Shown: positions 22,092 through 33,796 of the stretch, piece after piece
How positions within the stretch are numbered: position 1 is the first letter of the stretch
Layout: each line of letters opens with the position of its first letter
Assembly (NCBI GenBank): GCA_963082975.1
Contig: OY720345.1
Coordinates: forward strand, 4,105,001-4,169,000
Source of the DNA: Labia minor
Lineage: Eukaryota; Arthropoda; Insecta; Dermaptera; Spongiphoridae
Direction of reading: 5' to 3'
Length of the DNA stretch: 64,000 bases
Program-made: the position numbers and the translations under genes
The notes under the pieces: model-generated
Database searches by the model: none
What the model was told of the DNA's origin: nothing
Seen by the model: only the letters and a program-made list of their open reading frames with translations

Positions 22092-22513
22092 TGCCAAATG
22101 TTTTCAAACTATTTATTTGAAACTCACTTGAAAGGACGTTACCTTGATTTCGTTGCTCTCAGTTTCAATAAAAAAAAATCATACTGATATTTGATTTTTA
22201 TCAATATAAAAGATGAATTTATTTTATATATTATTCCATTTAATAATAAGTACCGGGACCCCGAGCCTCGGCTCGGTACTTAAGTTAAAAAAAATGATTC
22301 ATTATTATTGGATTTGGCTGGTAATATTAATACCTGGGACACCGAGCTCTCGCTCTACCCTTTAAAAAATATTGATACACAATTCTTTAATTATTTATTA
22401 CAATTATTAAATGTTACACATTTGCATCAATCTGATTAAAATTAATGAACTTGTGCTCCTCAATAATACATAAATATATAATATATAGGTACATATATTT
22501 TTTTTCTATAGTG

Positions 22514-23121
22514 TTTTTTTGAAAAACTGTTTAGCGCCCCAAGTGGTTATAAAACAAACTAAAGACAAAAAAACGTGCTTTGCAGCTTTTCGGAATTAAA
22601 AAAGCAAAATTGGCAGTCGTGGGACTGGCCGACAGAAGTGAAAACTTCTGCGTAAGAAATTTTAAAACAGACGAAATTCGCGCTATTTCACGAGAAAGAT
22701 GAATTTCATATGCATGTATATATATATAACTTATATATTATTTTAAACATATATTTTAAACAAATTTGTAACTTATATTTATATATATATAAATACACAA
22801 CTTTGTTTAAAATATTGCAATACGAACTGTTTTATAATTCTTATCTCTAACATAAAATATATATTTATTATGTGAAGTTCATTTCGTATAATTTTGATTA
22901 TATATGTATATATGAAATGAACTTTACATAATAAATATATATTTATATGTTAGAGATAATTTATAAAACAGTTCTAATGACAATTCAAATTTCGCGCTCT
23001 GTTATAAGAAATTTGAAAGCAGATGGTTTCATGGTGTTGGTCACGATCACGCGAGTTCTATACTTTTTCCCCATCCCGCAAAAGTGCTCAACGCCGCTAA
23101 AGAAGTTTTCACTTCAAAAAT
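22514..23121. mobile_element. Nested foldback element (unit 2)
   Basis: Duplicate of the element at 20407-21014, including the 61 bp arms. Confidence 0.55.
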
Positions 23122-23517
23122 TATTTAATATTTGGAAATATATCTGACTTATAGAAAAAATGAATATTAATTAAAGAAAGAAATAGTTTTTAAAATATCC
23201 TGAATAATATGTAACAATTTTCAAGATAGAAATTTATTACAATATTACAATTATTAACTGTTGCATCATTGCATCAATCTGATTAAAATGAATGGAACTT
23301 CGGGTACTCAATAATAATAAATAAAATAATATTAATAAATATATTGAATAATATTTTATTGAAAAAATATTAAAACTTATAAAACTATCTAAAACTTTAT
23401 TAATAAAAGAACAATGAATAAATAAATATAGAATAGTAATTTATTAAAAAGTAAACAATAGATAAAAAGAAAAAAAAATAACAAAATCATTATTTTCATT
23501 TTTAAATAACGATTCAC

Positions 23518-23580
23518 CCGGCGAGTTTCGAACCGACGAAATCCACTCGTTAAAACATCAGTCCAACCGCTGGACTATAT
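23518..23580 (-). other. tRNA-like module in Helitron (unit 2)
   Basis: Duplicate of 21411-21473. Confidence 0.6.
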
Positions 23581-24006
23581 GTATTTAGATAAAAAATTGT
23601 CATTTTTTTACTGTCTTAGCAGGCAGTATTAAAAATTTTGACGTTTTCCATATATAATTTTCAATTAAGAAATTAATAATGAAGCTGTATGTTTCAAGAG
23701 ATATCATCAATAAAACTTAATTTTTCTTTATAAATACTATATCTAGTGTGAATTTGAAAAAAATCGTTAGAGCGGTTTTTGAGAACCAATATATATAGAT
23801 AAATACATATATACAATTTTAGCTAGCATAATAAGATAAGATATCCTCACTAATTCTTATTTTTAAAAAATCGAAAAAATTTTCAAAATATTATTTGTAA
23901 AAGTAAATATTCAATCAAACAATTGGTTATAAATAATATTTTAACTAATTAAATAAATGATTCTACATTATATAGATATTTTCTCTATTTTAAAAAGGCT
24001 CACGTT

Positions 24007-24322
24007 TAGTGACTGTAAAAATAAAGATATATGTTTGATAGTTTTTCACATGATTAAAAATTATATAAAACTGCTATATATAGAATTTCAGCTTGATTGA
24101 ATCGCTGAAAGTACCGGAATTAATATTTTAACTTTGCAAATCACGCGCCAACACGTGACATGGTGCCATCAACAAAGAGCCAAACATGCGCTGATTTAAT
24201 AAATATTATTTATTAATTTTAATTTATAATTTATAATTAATTAAATTTTTAATTTAAATATAATATATTATGTTATTTAATCCAATTCAAATTGCGAGAT
24301 AGTCGAGTGGAGACACTCCAGC
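24007..24322 (+). mobile_element. HINE family 1, 3' half, copy E
   Basis: It starts within the GTGACTGTAAAAATAAAG segment and runs through the CACGTG block to GCGAGATAGT, the GAGTG/CACTC stem-loop and CCAG. The 5' hairpin and microsatellite half are missing. Confidence 0.85.
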
Positions 24323-24325
24323 TAA

Positions 24326-24475
24326 TTTTTTTTTAGAACCATATTGAAAAATTTAAAAAAGTCGGAAATATTTAAAACTTTAATCCCAAAATTATTTTAC
24401 CTTTTTTTTAGAACTATATTGAAAAATTTAAATATTTTCATAATTTGCGTTTGGGCCGCAGTTTAGACACTCTTG
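24326..24475. mobile_element. hAT MITE fragment
   Basis: It begins immediately after the HINE end. It contains TTGGGCCGCAGTTTAGACAC, the same terminus as the element at 50617-50981, and an internal ~28 bp direct repeat (TTTAGAACCATATTG type). Confidence 0.5.
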
Positions 24476-25569
24476 ATTTAAACTATTATTTATTTTAGTT
24501 TTAGAATTTCAAAATTTAATATTGTTATATATTTATTTGTAACTCTAAATCTACAAGATTATTTAATAGGAATCTTAATTTTTTGATCAGTTTTTTATAT
24601 ATAATTATATTTAATATATTATATAGTAGTATAGATTGGTTTTGAATAAAAACAAAGATGTCTTCCATCTAATTTTATTTTGCAATAAAAAGTTGGCAAC
24701 ACAGTGAGAAAAAGTGTTTCCAGTTTGTTGAACGCAACCGTAGGAGATGCAAAATGCTATGCGAGAGAGCGCAATTAGTTGTTAAGTTTCCAGGCAGTCA
24801 GCCTCCTGAGGGACATCGGACCGTGGCTCTTCATTCAAGACGTCTATCAAGAGCAGTCATCGTTGCCTGCTGCTGCTTTCCTACATTCCCTCGTTACAGT
24901 CACGTATAAAGTACAACTGGGTTAATATGGTTTTGTTGTTTCAATTCCCAGTCGACCAATTGTATTTTACGACAAATTTCGCTTTATCAAATTTCCGTGC
25001 TCAGAGAAGCGAAAGAGGCGAGAATCGAGAAGCAAACGACCATCGTAACTTGGTCCAGAGACTGAGCTTGCATGCATTATTTTCTATTATCGATGAACTC
25101 CAGCCAAGGATGAAAGAATGTACCATAGTTTTATATTGAGCATAAATTTCAACAAACAGAGAGACACGTTTCGAATTTAAAGGATTCAATTAATTTTTAT
25201 TTCACCTTTTCATTTGTTATCTCCCCCCCCAAACACCGTCCCTCCTCCTCCCTCCACTCTATTCTTCTTCTTTCAAAAATTTAACTTGGATAGAACAAAT
25301 CAAAAATAATATTTTTTTCAGAGTTTAACAAAAATTTCAATTTTATTATTTCAAACGGATTAAACAAAAAATATCAATAAATTTATCGCTTCTTTTCACA
25401 GATTGAATCTTGTCACATGCCCAGTTTGACGATTAATCGATTTTAGGCCAATTCACTTGACTATAGTTCTCTCGTTTAAATATATAAGATCATTTTTTTT
25501 ACACTTCATTCCATTTTATCATTTAATGTGTTCATTCCATTCTGTTTTTTAAAAATTTATCATTACATA

Positions 25570-25571
<2 letters not shown>
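24476..25571. other. Non-coding stretch with a GC-richer island
   Basis: About 24690-25140 is clearly richer in GC than its surroundings, with a 70-codon frame (24927-25139) and no recognisable domain. It could be an untranslated or alternative exon or a regulatory element. The rest is AT-rich, with a C run near 25223. Confidence 0.35.
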
Positions 25572-25601
<30 letters not shown>

Positions 25602-25884
25602 AAACCTCTGACTTTGTACGTCCTAAGCAAGAACAACCCCTATCAAGTGGGTTATATTAACTAGGTGCCCTATGATCAGTAGAACGGGTCCTCTCAACCT
25701 TTACCTTGATTTTCTTGATCGGAGGCGCTATCAAGTAGCTTTTCCCCAATGTTGTTCCCGGAGGCTGGGTTGACTTCGTCCCATAGACACCAGCTAGGGA
25801 AATTCCCTTGCCAGAACCCCGGGACTTGAACCCGGGACCAATAGAATGTGAGTCAGCGACGCTAGCCTCTCACCCTGTGGCACC
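25572..25884 (-). mobile_element. tRNA-derived SINE, copy 1
   Basis: On the minus strand the head contains a B box GGGTTCAAGTCCC inside GGTCCCGGG...CCCGGG, with an A-box-like AGGCTAGCG upstream. The unique body includes GGAACAACATTGGGGAAAAG, and the 3' end reads AGTCAGAGGTTTG then a long T run (30 A on the plus strand). Copies at 49728-50005 and 51972-52211 share the body. I find no clear target duplication for this copy. Confidence 0.85.
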
Positions 25885-25892
25885 TTTTCTTG

Positions 25893-25975
25893 ATACCTAA
25901 ACCGATACAAATCGATCTTCCTTTGTGAAAATTATCTATGGTGTTAATTTTAAAAAAATCCTTAACTGGAAAAAA
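25893..25975 (-). mobile_element. Helitron family 2 fragment
   Basis: The phrase ACCGATACAAATCGATCTTC plus TTATCTATGGTGTTAATTTT matches the 5'-proximal part of the copy at 45820-46849. Short and truncated on both sides. Confidence 0.5.
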
Positions 25976-27270
25976 TATATCAAAAGTATACATATATATA
26001 TACACAAACACACAATTTTTCTTCAATTATTTTTATATATCATAATTTATGTTTTTATTAAAATTTTTTCTTTTTTAAAGAATTTTTTTGCAATATTTTA
26101 ACTTCAAATGAAAATTTCATCATTTATTTAGGTTTTTTGAATGTTTTAAATAAAATTGTCCAGTTATTATTAAGTTAACTGAATATATCAATTTACATAG
26201 GCTATATTGTATATTAGAAGGTTACGCTTTGCTGATCAGGTCTTTAATATATATAAATGATATTATCACTCATTAGTACAACTTTATATATATAAATATA
26301 TGTGTTTTAAAACAAAGGATTATATAATAAGTTATTTTAATTCCATTTTCAGTTCATTTCTATTCTCTTATTTTTTTCCCACATTTATTTAAATTATAAC
26401 ATTCTCAATTCATCTAATTAATGATTAATAATATAAATTTCATTATAATATTTAAATATTTTATGTTCACTTATTTATAATCACCAGAAAATTTGTTTTC
26501 GTGTTCCGTAGAGCCACAAAGACTACTATAGAATGTTTTTTTTTTAAATTCTGCTTTATGAAGGTGTTCATACATTCATTAGTTTTAAATTAAACATGAA
26601 AAATAAAAAAATAAACAAACAAAAAATACAACTACAATAATTATGTACTATAAATGAAAATCAATAACTTTGAAACATTATTTTAAAGGATTACGAAAAG
26701 ATAAATTTTGTTTGGGTTTATTTATTTTTTCTGACTTTATTGGTTGCCATCCATCCATTAAAAATATTAATTTTACTTCAAAAAAAAAAAAAAAAAAAAA
26801 AAATTAAAAAATAAATAAATAAATTAGTTTGATTAATAAGTTTGTTATTTTTTTTTCATTTTATGTATCTTCTAGAGTAATTAATATCTTATTTTGTATT
26901 AAAAAAATAGTATAGTATATCCATCCATATTTTACATCAAACAAATTAATTTATTTTTCTTAATTAACGGAAATGAAAATTAATATACAAGAAAAAATTT
27001 ATATTTAATAATTAAATAATAAAACATTCACATGTCTGTGTCTTTAAAAACTGAATATAACTGTATTTTAAGTCAGATTAAGAAAATAATAAACCAATTA
27101 ACATGTGAATAATTTCTTTATAAAGAATCTATTATAAATATTCTCTTTATACCCCCCCTCCCCCAAATGGTTTATTTGTGATGTTTTACTTTCAATTATT
27201 ATATCATTATAAGAATATATCATAGTATAATTTAAATAAATATTTTCAAATGAATTATTTGATATATTTT
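25976..27270. other. AT-rich non-coding stretch
   Basis: No gene seen. It has a 24-base A run at about 26780 and a C-rich bit at 27151. Confidence 0.55.
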
Positions 27271-27908
27271 TACTATCTCGCCAGAGATAGTATTGCGATC
27301 ATGAAAATTTTCGATGTTGAGATTTTGATGTTTTTATACGTTTTGAAGGTTCCTGAATCATTTTCACTAAGGTTGAGAAAAATGTCTGTGTGTGTGTGTA
27401 TGTGTGTGTGTATGTGTGTATGTGTGTATGTGTGTGTGTATGTATGTAGGCAAGATTACGCAAAAACGGTTTGAGCTAGAATGATGAAATTTGGTACATG
27501 GACATTATTCAAAATTCATAGTTTTCTATCAACTTTTGAGAAATGTAGCTCAACCGGAAGAGGGTCATTACCTACAACGTTTTGATTTTTTTTCCTCTAA
27601 AGTGACCGTAAAAATAAAGATATATGTTTGATAATTTTTCACATGATTAATAATTATATAAAACTGCTATATATAGAATTTCAGCTTGATTGATTCGCTG
27701 AAATTACCAGAATTAATTTTTTAACACTGAAAATCTCACGCGTCAACACGTGACGTGGTGCCATCAACAAAAAGCCAAACATGCGCTGGTTTAATATTTA
27801 TTATTTATTATTTATAATTTATAATTAATTAAATTTAATTTAAATATAATATATTATGTTATTTAATCCAATTCAAATTGCGAGATAGTCGAGTGGAGAC
27901 ACTCCAGC
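27271..27908 (+). mobile_element. HINE family 1, full-length reference copy F
   Basis: The 5' end is a perfect hairpin with arms TACTATCTC and GAGATAGTA around GCCA. The body GAAAATTTTCGATGTTGAG follows, then a GT/GTAT microsatellite (about 27385-27448), GCAAAAACGGTTTGAGCTAG and AAATTTGGTACATGG. The 3' half has ACACGTGACGTGGTG, an AT-rich run, subterminal GCGAGATAGT and the terminal stem-loop GAGTG-GAGA-CACTC. Length 638 bp with no coding capacity. HINEs are mobilised in trans by Helentron Rep/helicase proteins; the assignment rests on architecture. Confidence 0.88.
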
Positions 27909-28480
27909 TAATTTACTTCTAATGTAAATTTTAAATGAACAATTTTTTTTCTAATTTATAATTTGTTTATAATTTAAGATGAAGAAGTGAATTATATTTT
28001 ATTCTTTCAGATAAAACAGCACACCTACAATCTTTGACAGAAGTAAACGATAATAATTATTATATTAAAGTGAATTAATTAAGTAATATTATAAATTGAT
28101 TTTTTTTAAAAAAGTAGTATTATATTTTATATCATAATATATATATTAAATGTATCTTGTACTGTTTTTTTTTTAAGTTTACCAACAATTAACTAATCTA
28201 TGGAAAATATTTGTCATAAATAAAATTAATAATATTTTTCATATAATATAAATTAAATTATTTTAAGAATAAAGAGGAATATTAATATAAATATCAAAAT
28301 TTAAATGAGAAAAAGGAAATAAAAATCTTAATTTTGTTTTGTATTCATTGTTAACTACATTGTTGTCCTACTCCCACTAATAATAATTTAAAATTAATAA
28401 GATATTTCTATAAAAAAAAATAATTTCTCAACATTCAGAATTATTGTAATAATTCCTTCAAAGAGGGTTAATTAACTTAT
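27909..28480. other. AT-rich non-coding stretch
   Basis: No recognisable feature between two HINE copies. Confidence 0.5.
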
Positions 28481-29057
28481 ATTTTGATGTTTTTATACGA
28501 AAGATTCCTGAATCATTTTCACTAAGGTTGAGAAAAATGTCTCACTGTGTGTGTATGTGTGTGTGTGTGTGTGTATGTATGTACGTATGTATGTATGTAT
28601 GTATGTATGTATGTATGTAGACAAGATTATGCAAAAACAGTTAGAGCTAGAATCATGAAATTTGGTATACGGTCATTATTCAAAATTTCTATCAACTTTT
28701 GAGAAAGTCATTACCCTCAACTTTTTGATTTTTTTCCTCTAAAGTGACCGTAAAAATAAAGATATATGTTTGATAATTTTTCACATGATTAAAAATTGTA
28801 TAAAACTGCTATATATAGAATTTCAGCATGATTGAATCGCTGAAAGTACCGGAAATAATTTTTTAACACTGCAAATCACGCACCAACACGTGACGTGGTG
28901 CCAACAACAAAGAGCCAAACATGCGCTCGTTTAATAAATATTATTTATTATTTATTAATTTATAATTTATAATTAATTAAATTTAATTTAAATATTATAT
29001 ATTATGTTATTTAATCCAATTCAAATTTGCGAGATAGTCGAGTGGAAACACGCCAGC
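28481..29057 (+). mobile_element. HINE family 1, 5'-truncated copy G
   Basis: It begins inside the body (ATTTTGATGTTTTTATACG), so it lacks the 5' hairpin. It has a (GTAT)n microsatellite at about 28570-28618. The 3' stem-loop carries mutations (GTGGAAACACGCC), which weaken the stem. Confidence 0.85.
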
Positions 29058-29574
29058 TTATTTTTTATTTAATTAATTTTTTGAACATTACCATGAATTT
29101 ATTAATTGCAAATATTCAAATATTTTATAAAATATATTATATTTACAAAATACATTGCTGAATTATTCAATAAATATATTTGTAGATTAAAATAAGTATT
29201 ATGACAATATTTAATATATGTACTTGTATTATTCTAACCTCGAATTTCATTTCACTAAGATTTTTTCATTAGTTTATATATAACCTTCACTTCTATTTTC
29301 ATTCAATATAGGTTAATGTTCGTGAATTGTTTAATTTTTTTTTTCCATCATCCCATCATTTCCGTAAAATAAATAAAATGTTTGACACTGTCATTTCCGT
29401 ATACATTTGCATTTCATTCCCGGAATATTAAACAACTTAACTTAATATCAAGTTTATCAATATTTTTCACAATTCTTGTGTATTTATTTTAAGACAATCA
29501 ATTTAGATAATTTTTTTATATATTGTATATTGTATTTTATAGGTAATTAGGTATCTCTATATTTATTATTATAA
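29058..29574. other. AT-rich non-coding stretch
   Basis: No gene or element recognised. Confidence 0.5.
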
Positions 29575-29750
29575 TCTATTTTAAATAAGGACACAAAATG
29601 AAATGAATGTTTTATGTAATATATGAATTGAAACAAAATGGATGAAAACCTTTTGCTACTTTCAACCAAATACTATGTACCACTCGGGGGAACAGGGGGC
29701 GGAGCCCCCGTCTAGATGTAAAGAGCCCTGAAGGCACTCAGAGCAGCTAG
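29575..29750 (+). mobile_element. Helitron family 1, 3' fragment (copy 3)
   Basis: It matches the 3' third of 55006-55485 (AACAAAATGGATGAAAACC, ACCACTCGGGGG) and ends GAGCAGCTAG before T at 29751. It is 5'-truncated. Confidence 0.75.
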
Positions 29751-30177
29751 TACTTAATTAAAATGTGCCTAAATGGGATTTAATCTTCTGAGGATGTACA
29801 AATAATTATATATTATTTATTTTATTTGTTTGTATATTAATAGATTTTATCAAATTTCTATTTTCTGTTTAATATTACAAAGATATATAAAAATTAAATT
29901 AAATCCTTCTCCTCCGTTCGATCTTTACACACATAATTATATTTTTATGAATTGAAATTTTTAATATAAATGATAGAAAAATAAATATTTATTTTATTTA
30001 TTTATATTTTCTATATTGACCTAAGTTATAAATCAACAATCATATACGATATTGCATTAACTAGGTTTATTTTTTCAACCTAAAAGGAAATCGATAACCT
30101 TACCTTATTTGCTAAGGTAAAAATTTAACGAATAAGATAACATTTCCTAGGTGTTTCTTTTTTTTCTTCACTCTTTT
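29751..30177. other. AT-rich non-coding stretch
   Basis: No recognisable feature. Confidence 0.5.
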
Positions 30178-30730
30178 TACTATCTCGCCAGATCGAGATT
30201 TTGATGTTTTTATACGTTTTCAAGGTCCCTGAGTCATTTTCACTGAGGTTGAGAAAAATGTCTGTGTGTATGTAAAAATGGTTTGAGCTAGAATAAGGAA
30301 ATTTGGTAATACCTACGGGCATTATTCAAAATTCTTAGTTTTCTATCAACTTTTGAGAAATGGAGCTCATCTGAAAGAAGGTCATTACTCATTACCTACC
30401 ACGTTTTGATTTTTTTTCATCTAAACTGACCGTAAGAATAAAGATATTTGTTTGATAGTTACTCACATGTTTAAAAATTGTATAAAATTACTATATATAA
30501 AATTACAGCTTGATTGAATCCCTGAAAGTACCGGAATTAATTTTTTAACACGACTGCAAATCACGCGCCATCACGTGCCATCAACAAAGAGTCAAACACC
30601 CGCTAGTTTAATAAATATTATTTATTAATTTTAATTTATAATTTTTAATTAATTAAATTAAATTTAAATATAATATATGTTAATTAATCGAATTCAAATT
30701 TAGCGAGATAGTCGAGTGGAGACACTCCAG
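30178..30730 (+). mobile_element. HINE family 1, copy H
   Basis: The 5' TACTATCTCGCCAG is followed by a deletion that removes the second hairpin arm, and the microsatellite is reduced to GTCTGTGTGTATGT. The 3' end is intact (GCGAGATAGT, stem-loop, CCAG). Confidence 0.82.
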
Positions 30731-31579
30731 GCTTTTTAAGTATTATTTCCAATTTTTTAAAAATCAACAAGTAGAATTTTTAATATCTATTTCTACTAAT
30801 TTGATCCTCCAATATAATTGTTAATTTTGTTGAATAGTTTTGATTCCTATTATAATTTCTGCTTATTCTTCTATGATTGAAGCCAACCACCGTGATAAGT
30901 GCCCCTATACAGAAACTCGAGTTTCCTTCATCAGCATTCCCATCCACACCCCTCAGCGAATTCAAAAGCTCAAACATCAAATTTATTTTTGATGCGATTT
31001 CCATTTGGCTGGAATGTAATTCACAAGCCTTTTGTCCATATAAAAACATAATTCAAAAAATTCTAATGTAAGACTTCTTTGGTTTACTAAATAATAAAAT
31101 TTTTGGGTTTAATATTTTCATAGAAAATAGTTTTTTTATTTAAACAATCGTTTCAAAAATAAAAAAAAAATTCTATATAATTATTATTATATTTTATATT
31201 ATATATACTTGAATTGAAAAATATAAATGATTAACTGATATGTTTATAAATACCTACCTACATATATAATAATAATAATTTTTAAAGTTTTATCATTTAA
31301 ATTATATTTCATATTAAATGAGAACTAAAGAATTTTTAAATTATTTATTATTTATCCTTGTAATTAAATTCCTTATGTAGGAGGTTATTTTTATAATCTT
31401 TTTTTATTATATTTTCTAATTTATTGAATAATTTTTAATGGCTTTATTATTAATGATCATATATAAAATTAATATTTTTTTTTTGTTTCAGGTAATATTT
31501 TATAACCTTTTGTCTTCTATTCGATTGGTAAGCTTTATTTCATAATTTTTTTATAATTTTCATTTTGATTCTCCATTTT
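30731..31579. other. Non-coding stretch
   Basis: A less AT-rich patch (about 30870-31060) is open on both strands (89 codons minus, 64 codons plus) but shows no known motif. I do not call a gene. Confidence 0.4.
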
Positions 31580-31723
31580 TACTTTCCCGCATACTTCGTA
31601 TAAGGGAAGTATTGGAATCGTCAAAAATTTCGACTTCGAGATTTCGATAGATCTTGACGTTTTAGACCTCCCTGAGTCGGAAAATACCATTTTTCGAATT
31701 ATGTCTGTGTGTGTGTATGTATG

Positions 31724-31754
<31 letters not shown>

Positions 31755-32198
31755 TGTCTGTAAGCAAATTTACTCAAAAACTAATCAAGCTAGGACTTCG
31801 AAATTTGGTACACCGATATTATTCACAGTTTGTAGATTTCTATCAAAATTTCGTCAAAATCGGTTAACCGGAAGTGGTACTTTACCTACACTGGTTGCGT
31901 TTACCTTTCAAGTAAAGTACCAGTTTGCTTCGAGATATTTGCTTCCTATTTTGTATATAGATTTAAAAATATGAAAAAAATTGAGATACCAAATTTCATC
32001 ATGATCTGACTACCGGAAGTGACATTTTACCTATACAAGTACCGTTAGGTGTAAATTATAAATATATATAATAGTGTTAAACCATTTTACTTTATAATTT
32101 AAATTAATTAGTTTGTTTATTTTTATTGTTGTTAAAACAATAATAATAACCTAATTACCTATTTATATGCGGGAAAGTCTAGGGGAGGACACTCCCGA
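31580..32198 (+). mobile_element. HINE family 2
   Basis: The architecture equals family 1 with different sequence. The 5' TACTTTCCCGC is followed closely by its partial complement GGGAAGTA. The body has CGACTTCGAGATTTCGATAG, a (GTAT)n microsatellite (31703-31753), AAATTTGGTACACCG and TCAAAATCGGTTAACCGG. The 3' end has subterminal GCGGGAAAGT, the inverse of the 5' end, and the stem-loop GGGAG-GACA-CTCCC. Non-coding. Confidence 0.82.
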
Positions 32199-32821
32199 AT
32201 TTTTATTTTATTTGTTTGAAGAACATTTGGAATGAATATTGCAATTCTACCTGCACAAGAATGTTTTGTTGTTTTTTTTTTGTTTTTTCAAATGTGATGT
32301 TATTCTATGGGACAATATCAACACATATATTATGTTGTTTGTACATCTTTGAAATACTAAGGGGCTACTTTTTGACATTGACATATGGGCTGAATGTTTC
32401 AATCAGAAAACATTTTGCTCATATAATAGAAAATCACTTTTAGAAAGAATCTTTTACTTAATGACTTTTAGTTATTTTATTTGAAGATCCCATCACAAAG
32501 TACATTTGTATATACAAAAACACTTGTAACATAGAAATAAATAGAAAAAGCTTTCCTTTTAGGTGGCAGTAGATAATAGTATATCCCCTTCTCCGATTAT
32601 AAATAGATTATATAATGGTATTCAAAAAAGTTAAAAAATTTTTTTCTTAATTTGTTCTATTTTTAATTTCCTAAAACGATTATTAGTTATTAGTCATATA
32701 AGTAATCTAAAATATTCTTAAATTTTAAATTCTAAGATACTTAATAATATTTAAATAATATACTTTAGATTTTTTATACACGAATCGTTAATTTTTAATC
32801 TTATAAACGAAAATATATTTT
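32199..32821. other. AT-rich non-coding stretch
   Basis: A 75-codon frame (32216-32443) is hydrophobic and T-rich and shows no motif, so it is treated as chance. Confidence 0.45.
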
Positions 32822-32950
32822 GTAGATATTAAATTATTAAAGCTTTGGTGGCTGTTTTTATTTATAAGGGAATTTTGTCAATAAAACCACATTTTGAATA
32901 AATTTACAATAACAAATATCAAAATGTGGTTTTATTTACAAAATTCCCTT
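32822..32950. mobile_element. Family R retroposon, compact foldback (copy 3)
   Basis: Inverted arms carry TATAAGGGAATTTTG and its complement with almost no spacer, and one end carries AAAGCTTTGGTGGCTG. The flanks repeat ATAAAYGAAAATATATTTT (32803-32821 and 32951-32969), a 19 bp target duplication with one mismatch. The GCAATCG hairpin core present in the other copies is missing. Confidence 0.72.
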
Positions 32951-33141
32951 ATAAATGAAAATATATTTTATTGTTTTTTAAAAACTATTATCAATATTAT
33001 TAGTTTATACTTAAATTTAAACCATTCTAAATAGAGCAGTTAATGTGATTATGTCTAACTAAACCATAAATTATAAAAATTCATTTTAGGAATATAAACC
33101 AGACAAATCAAATTAAATTTAATTCAAATTAAATATATACA

Positions 33142-33796
33142 CGAGGGCAATTCACAAAATAGGTTACGTTTTGGAATTAAGACAAAACTAGTACAGAAAC
33201 TAGTACTAGTTTTTTATTAAATGTTATACATTTGATAGAGCAACTAAAATACTATTTTTCTACATAATCGCCAAAAAAAGTTGAGGCATTTATCATAGCG
33301 ATGAACGAACTCCGAAATTATTTCCTCATAGAAATCCGCCGCCTGAGTGTGGTACCCACCTGGCACAAAACTTATGGTAGCCTAACTTTTGCGAAATAAT
33401 TTCTTACAATAAAGTGCGTGAAATTTGCGGAAAACTGAAGGAAAGTTCGGTTATGGTGAAACGACGACGGTTTTCTTTAATTTTTTCATTGATCTTTTCC
33501 ACCAGTTCATTTTTTTTCATCGTCGTTTCATAATCAGAAATTATTATTTTTTAATAACAAATCCCAATAATAAAATTAATATGATTTCAATGAATTTAAT
33601 TTCCTTTTTTTAACTTTTTTTCTCCAATCACGAGTTAGTCTACTATTAATGGATATAAAACTAAAACTAAAGGACTCAGCTAGTTCTAATTTCGACAACT
33701 TTCAGCTGATAGTTGCCTGCTGACAGGAGCAGTGTTGCCATTTTATTTAAGAGACAGGAAATTCAAAAAATCACATACTTATTTACCTTGCCCTCG
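33142..33796 (-). mobile_element. mariner element, internally deleted (copy 1)
   Basis: The ends are CGAGGGCAA and TTGCCCTCG. TA flanks the right end; the left flank reads CA one step away from TA. The interior carries the start and the end of a mariner transposase on the minus strand. Confidence 0.78.
33252..33540 (-). pseudogene. mariner transposase deletion derivative
   Basis: On the minus strand the N-terminal helix-turn-helix part reads NELVEKINEKIKENRRRF and TITELSFSF, then after a stop YHKFCARWVP. The sequence then jumps, in another frame, to the extreme C-terminus QAADFYEEIISEFVHRYDK and NFFGDYVEK stop. The whole catalytic core between them is absent. Confidence 0.8.

Larger units (their letters stand above)
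21735..23841 (-). repeat. Tandem duplication, unit 2 (2107 bp)
   Basis: Same content as unit 1, with the junction at 21734/21735. It ends at 23841 where the Helitron 5' TC is flanked by a genuine A on the minus strand. Confidence 0.95.
22247..23841 (-). mobile_element. Helitron family 2 (unit 2)
   Basis: Duplicate of 20140-21734. Its 5' end is A|TCTTATCTTATT on the minus strand, the clean Helitron start. Confidence 0.75.

Noticed and set aside
20840..23147. Identical 66-codon frames at 20840 and 22947
   Set aside because: They lie in the inverted-repeat core of a nested element inside the tandem duplication and have no protein motif.
27250..27474. 74-codon frame with Cys/Val repeats
   Set aside because: It is translation of the HINE GT/GTAT microsatellite; equivalent frames at 31535-31777 and 31711-31974 have the same cause.
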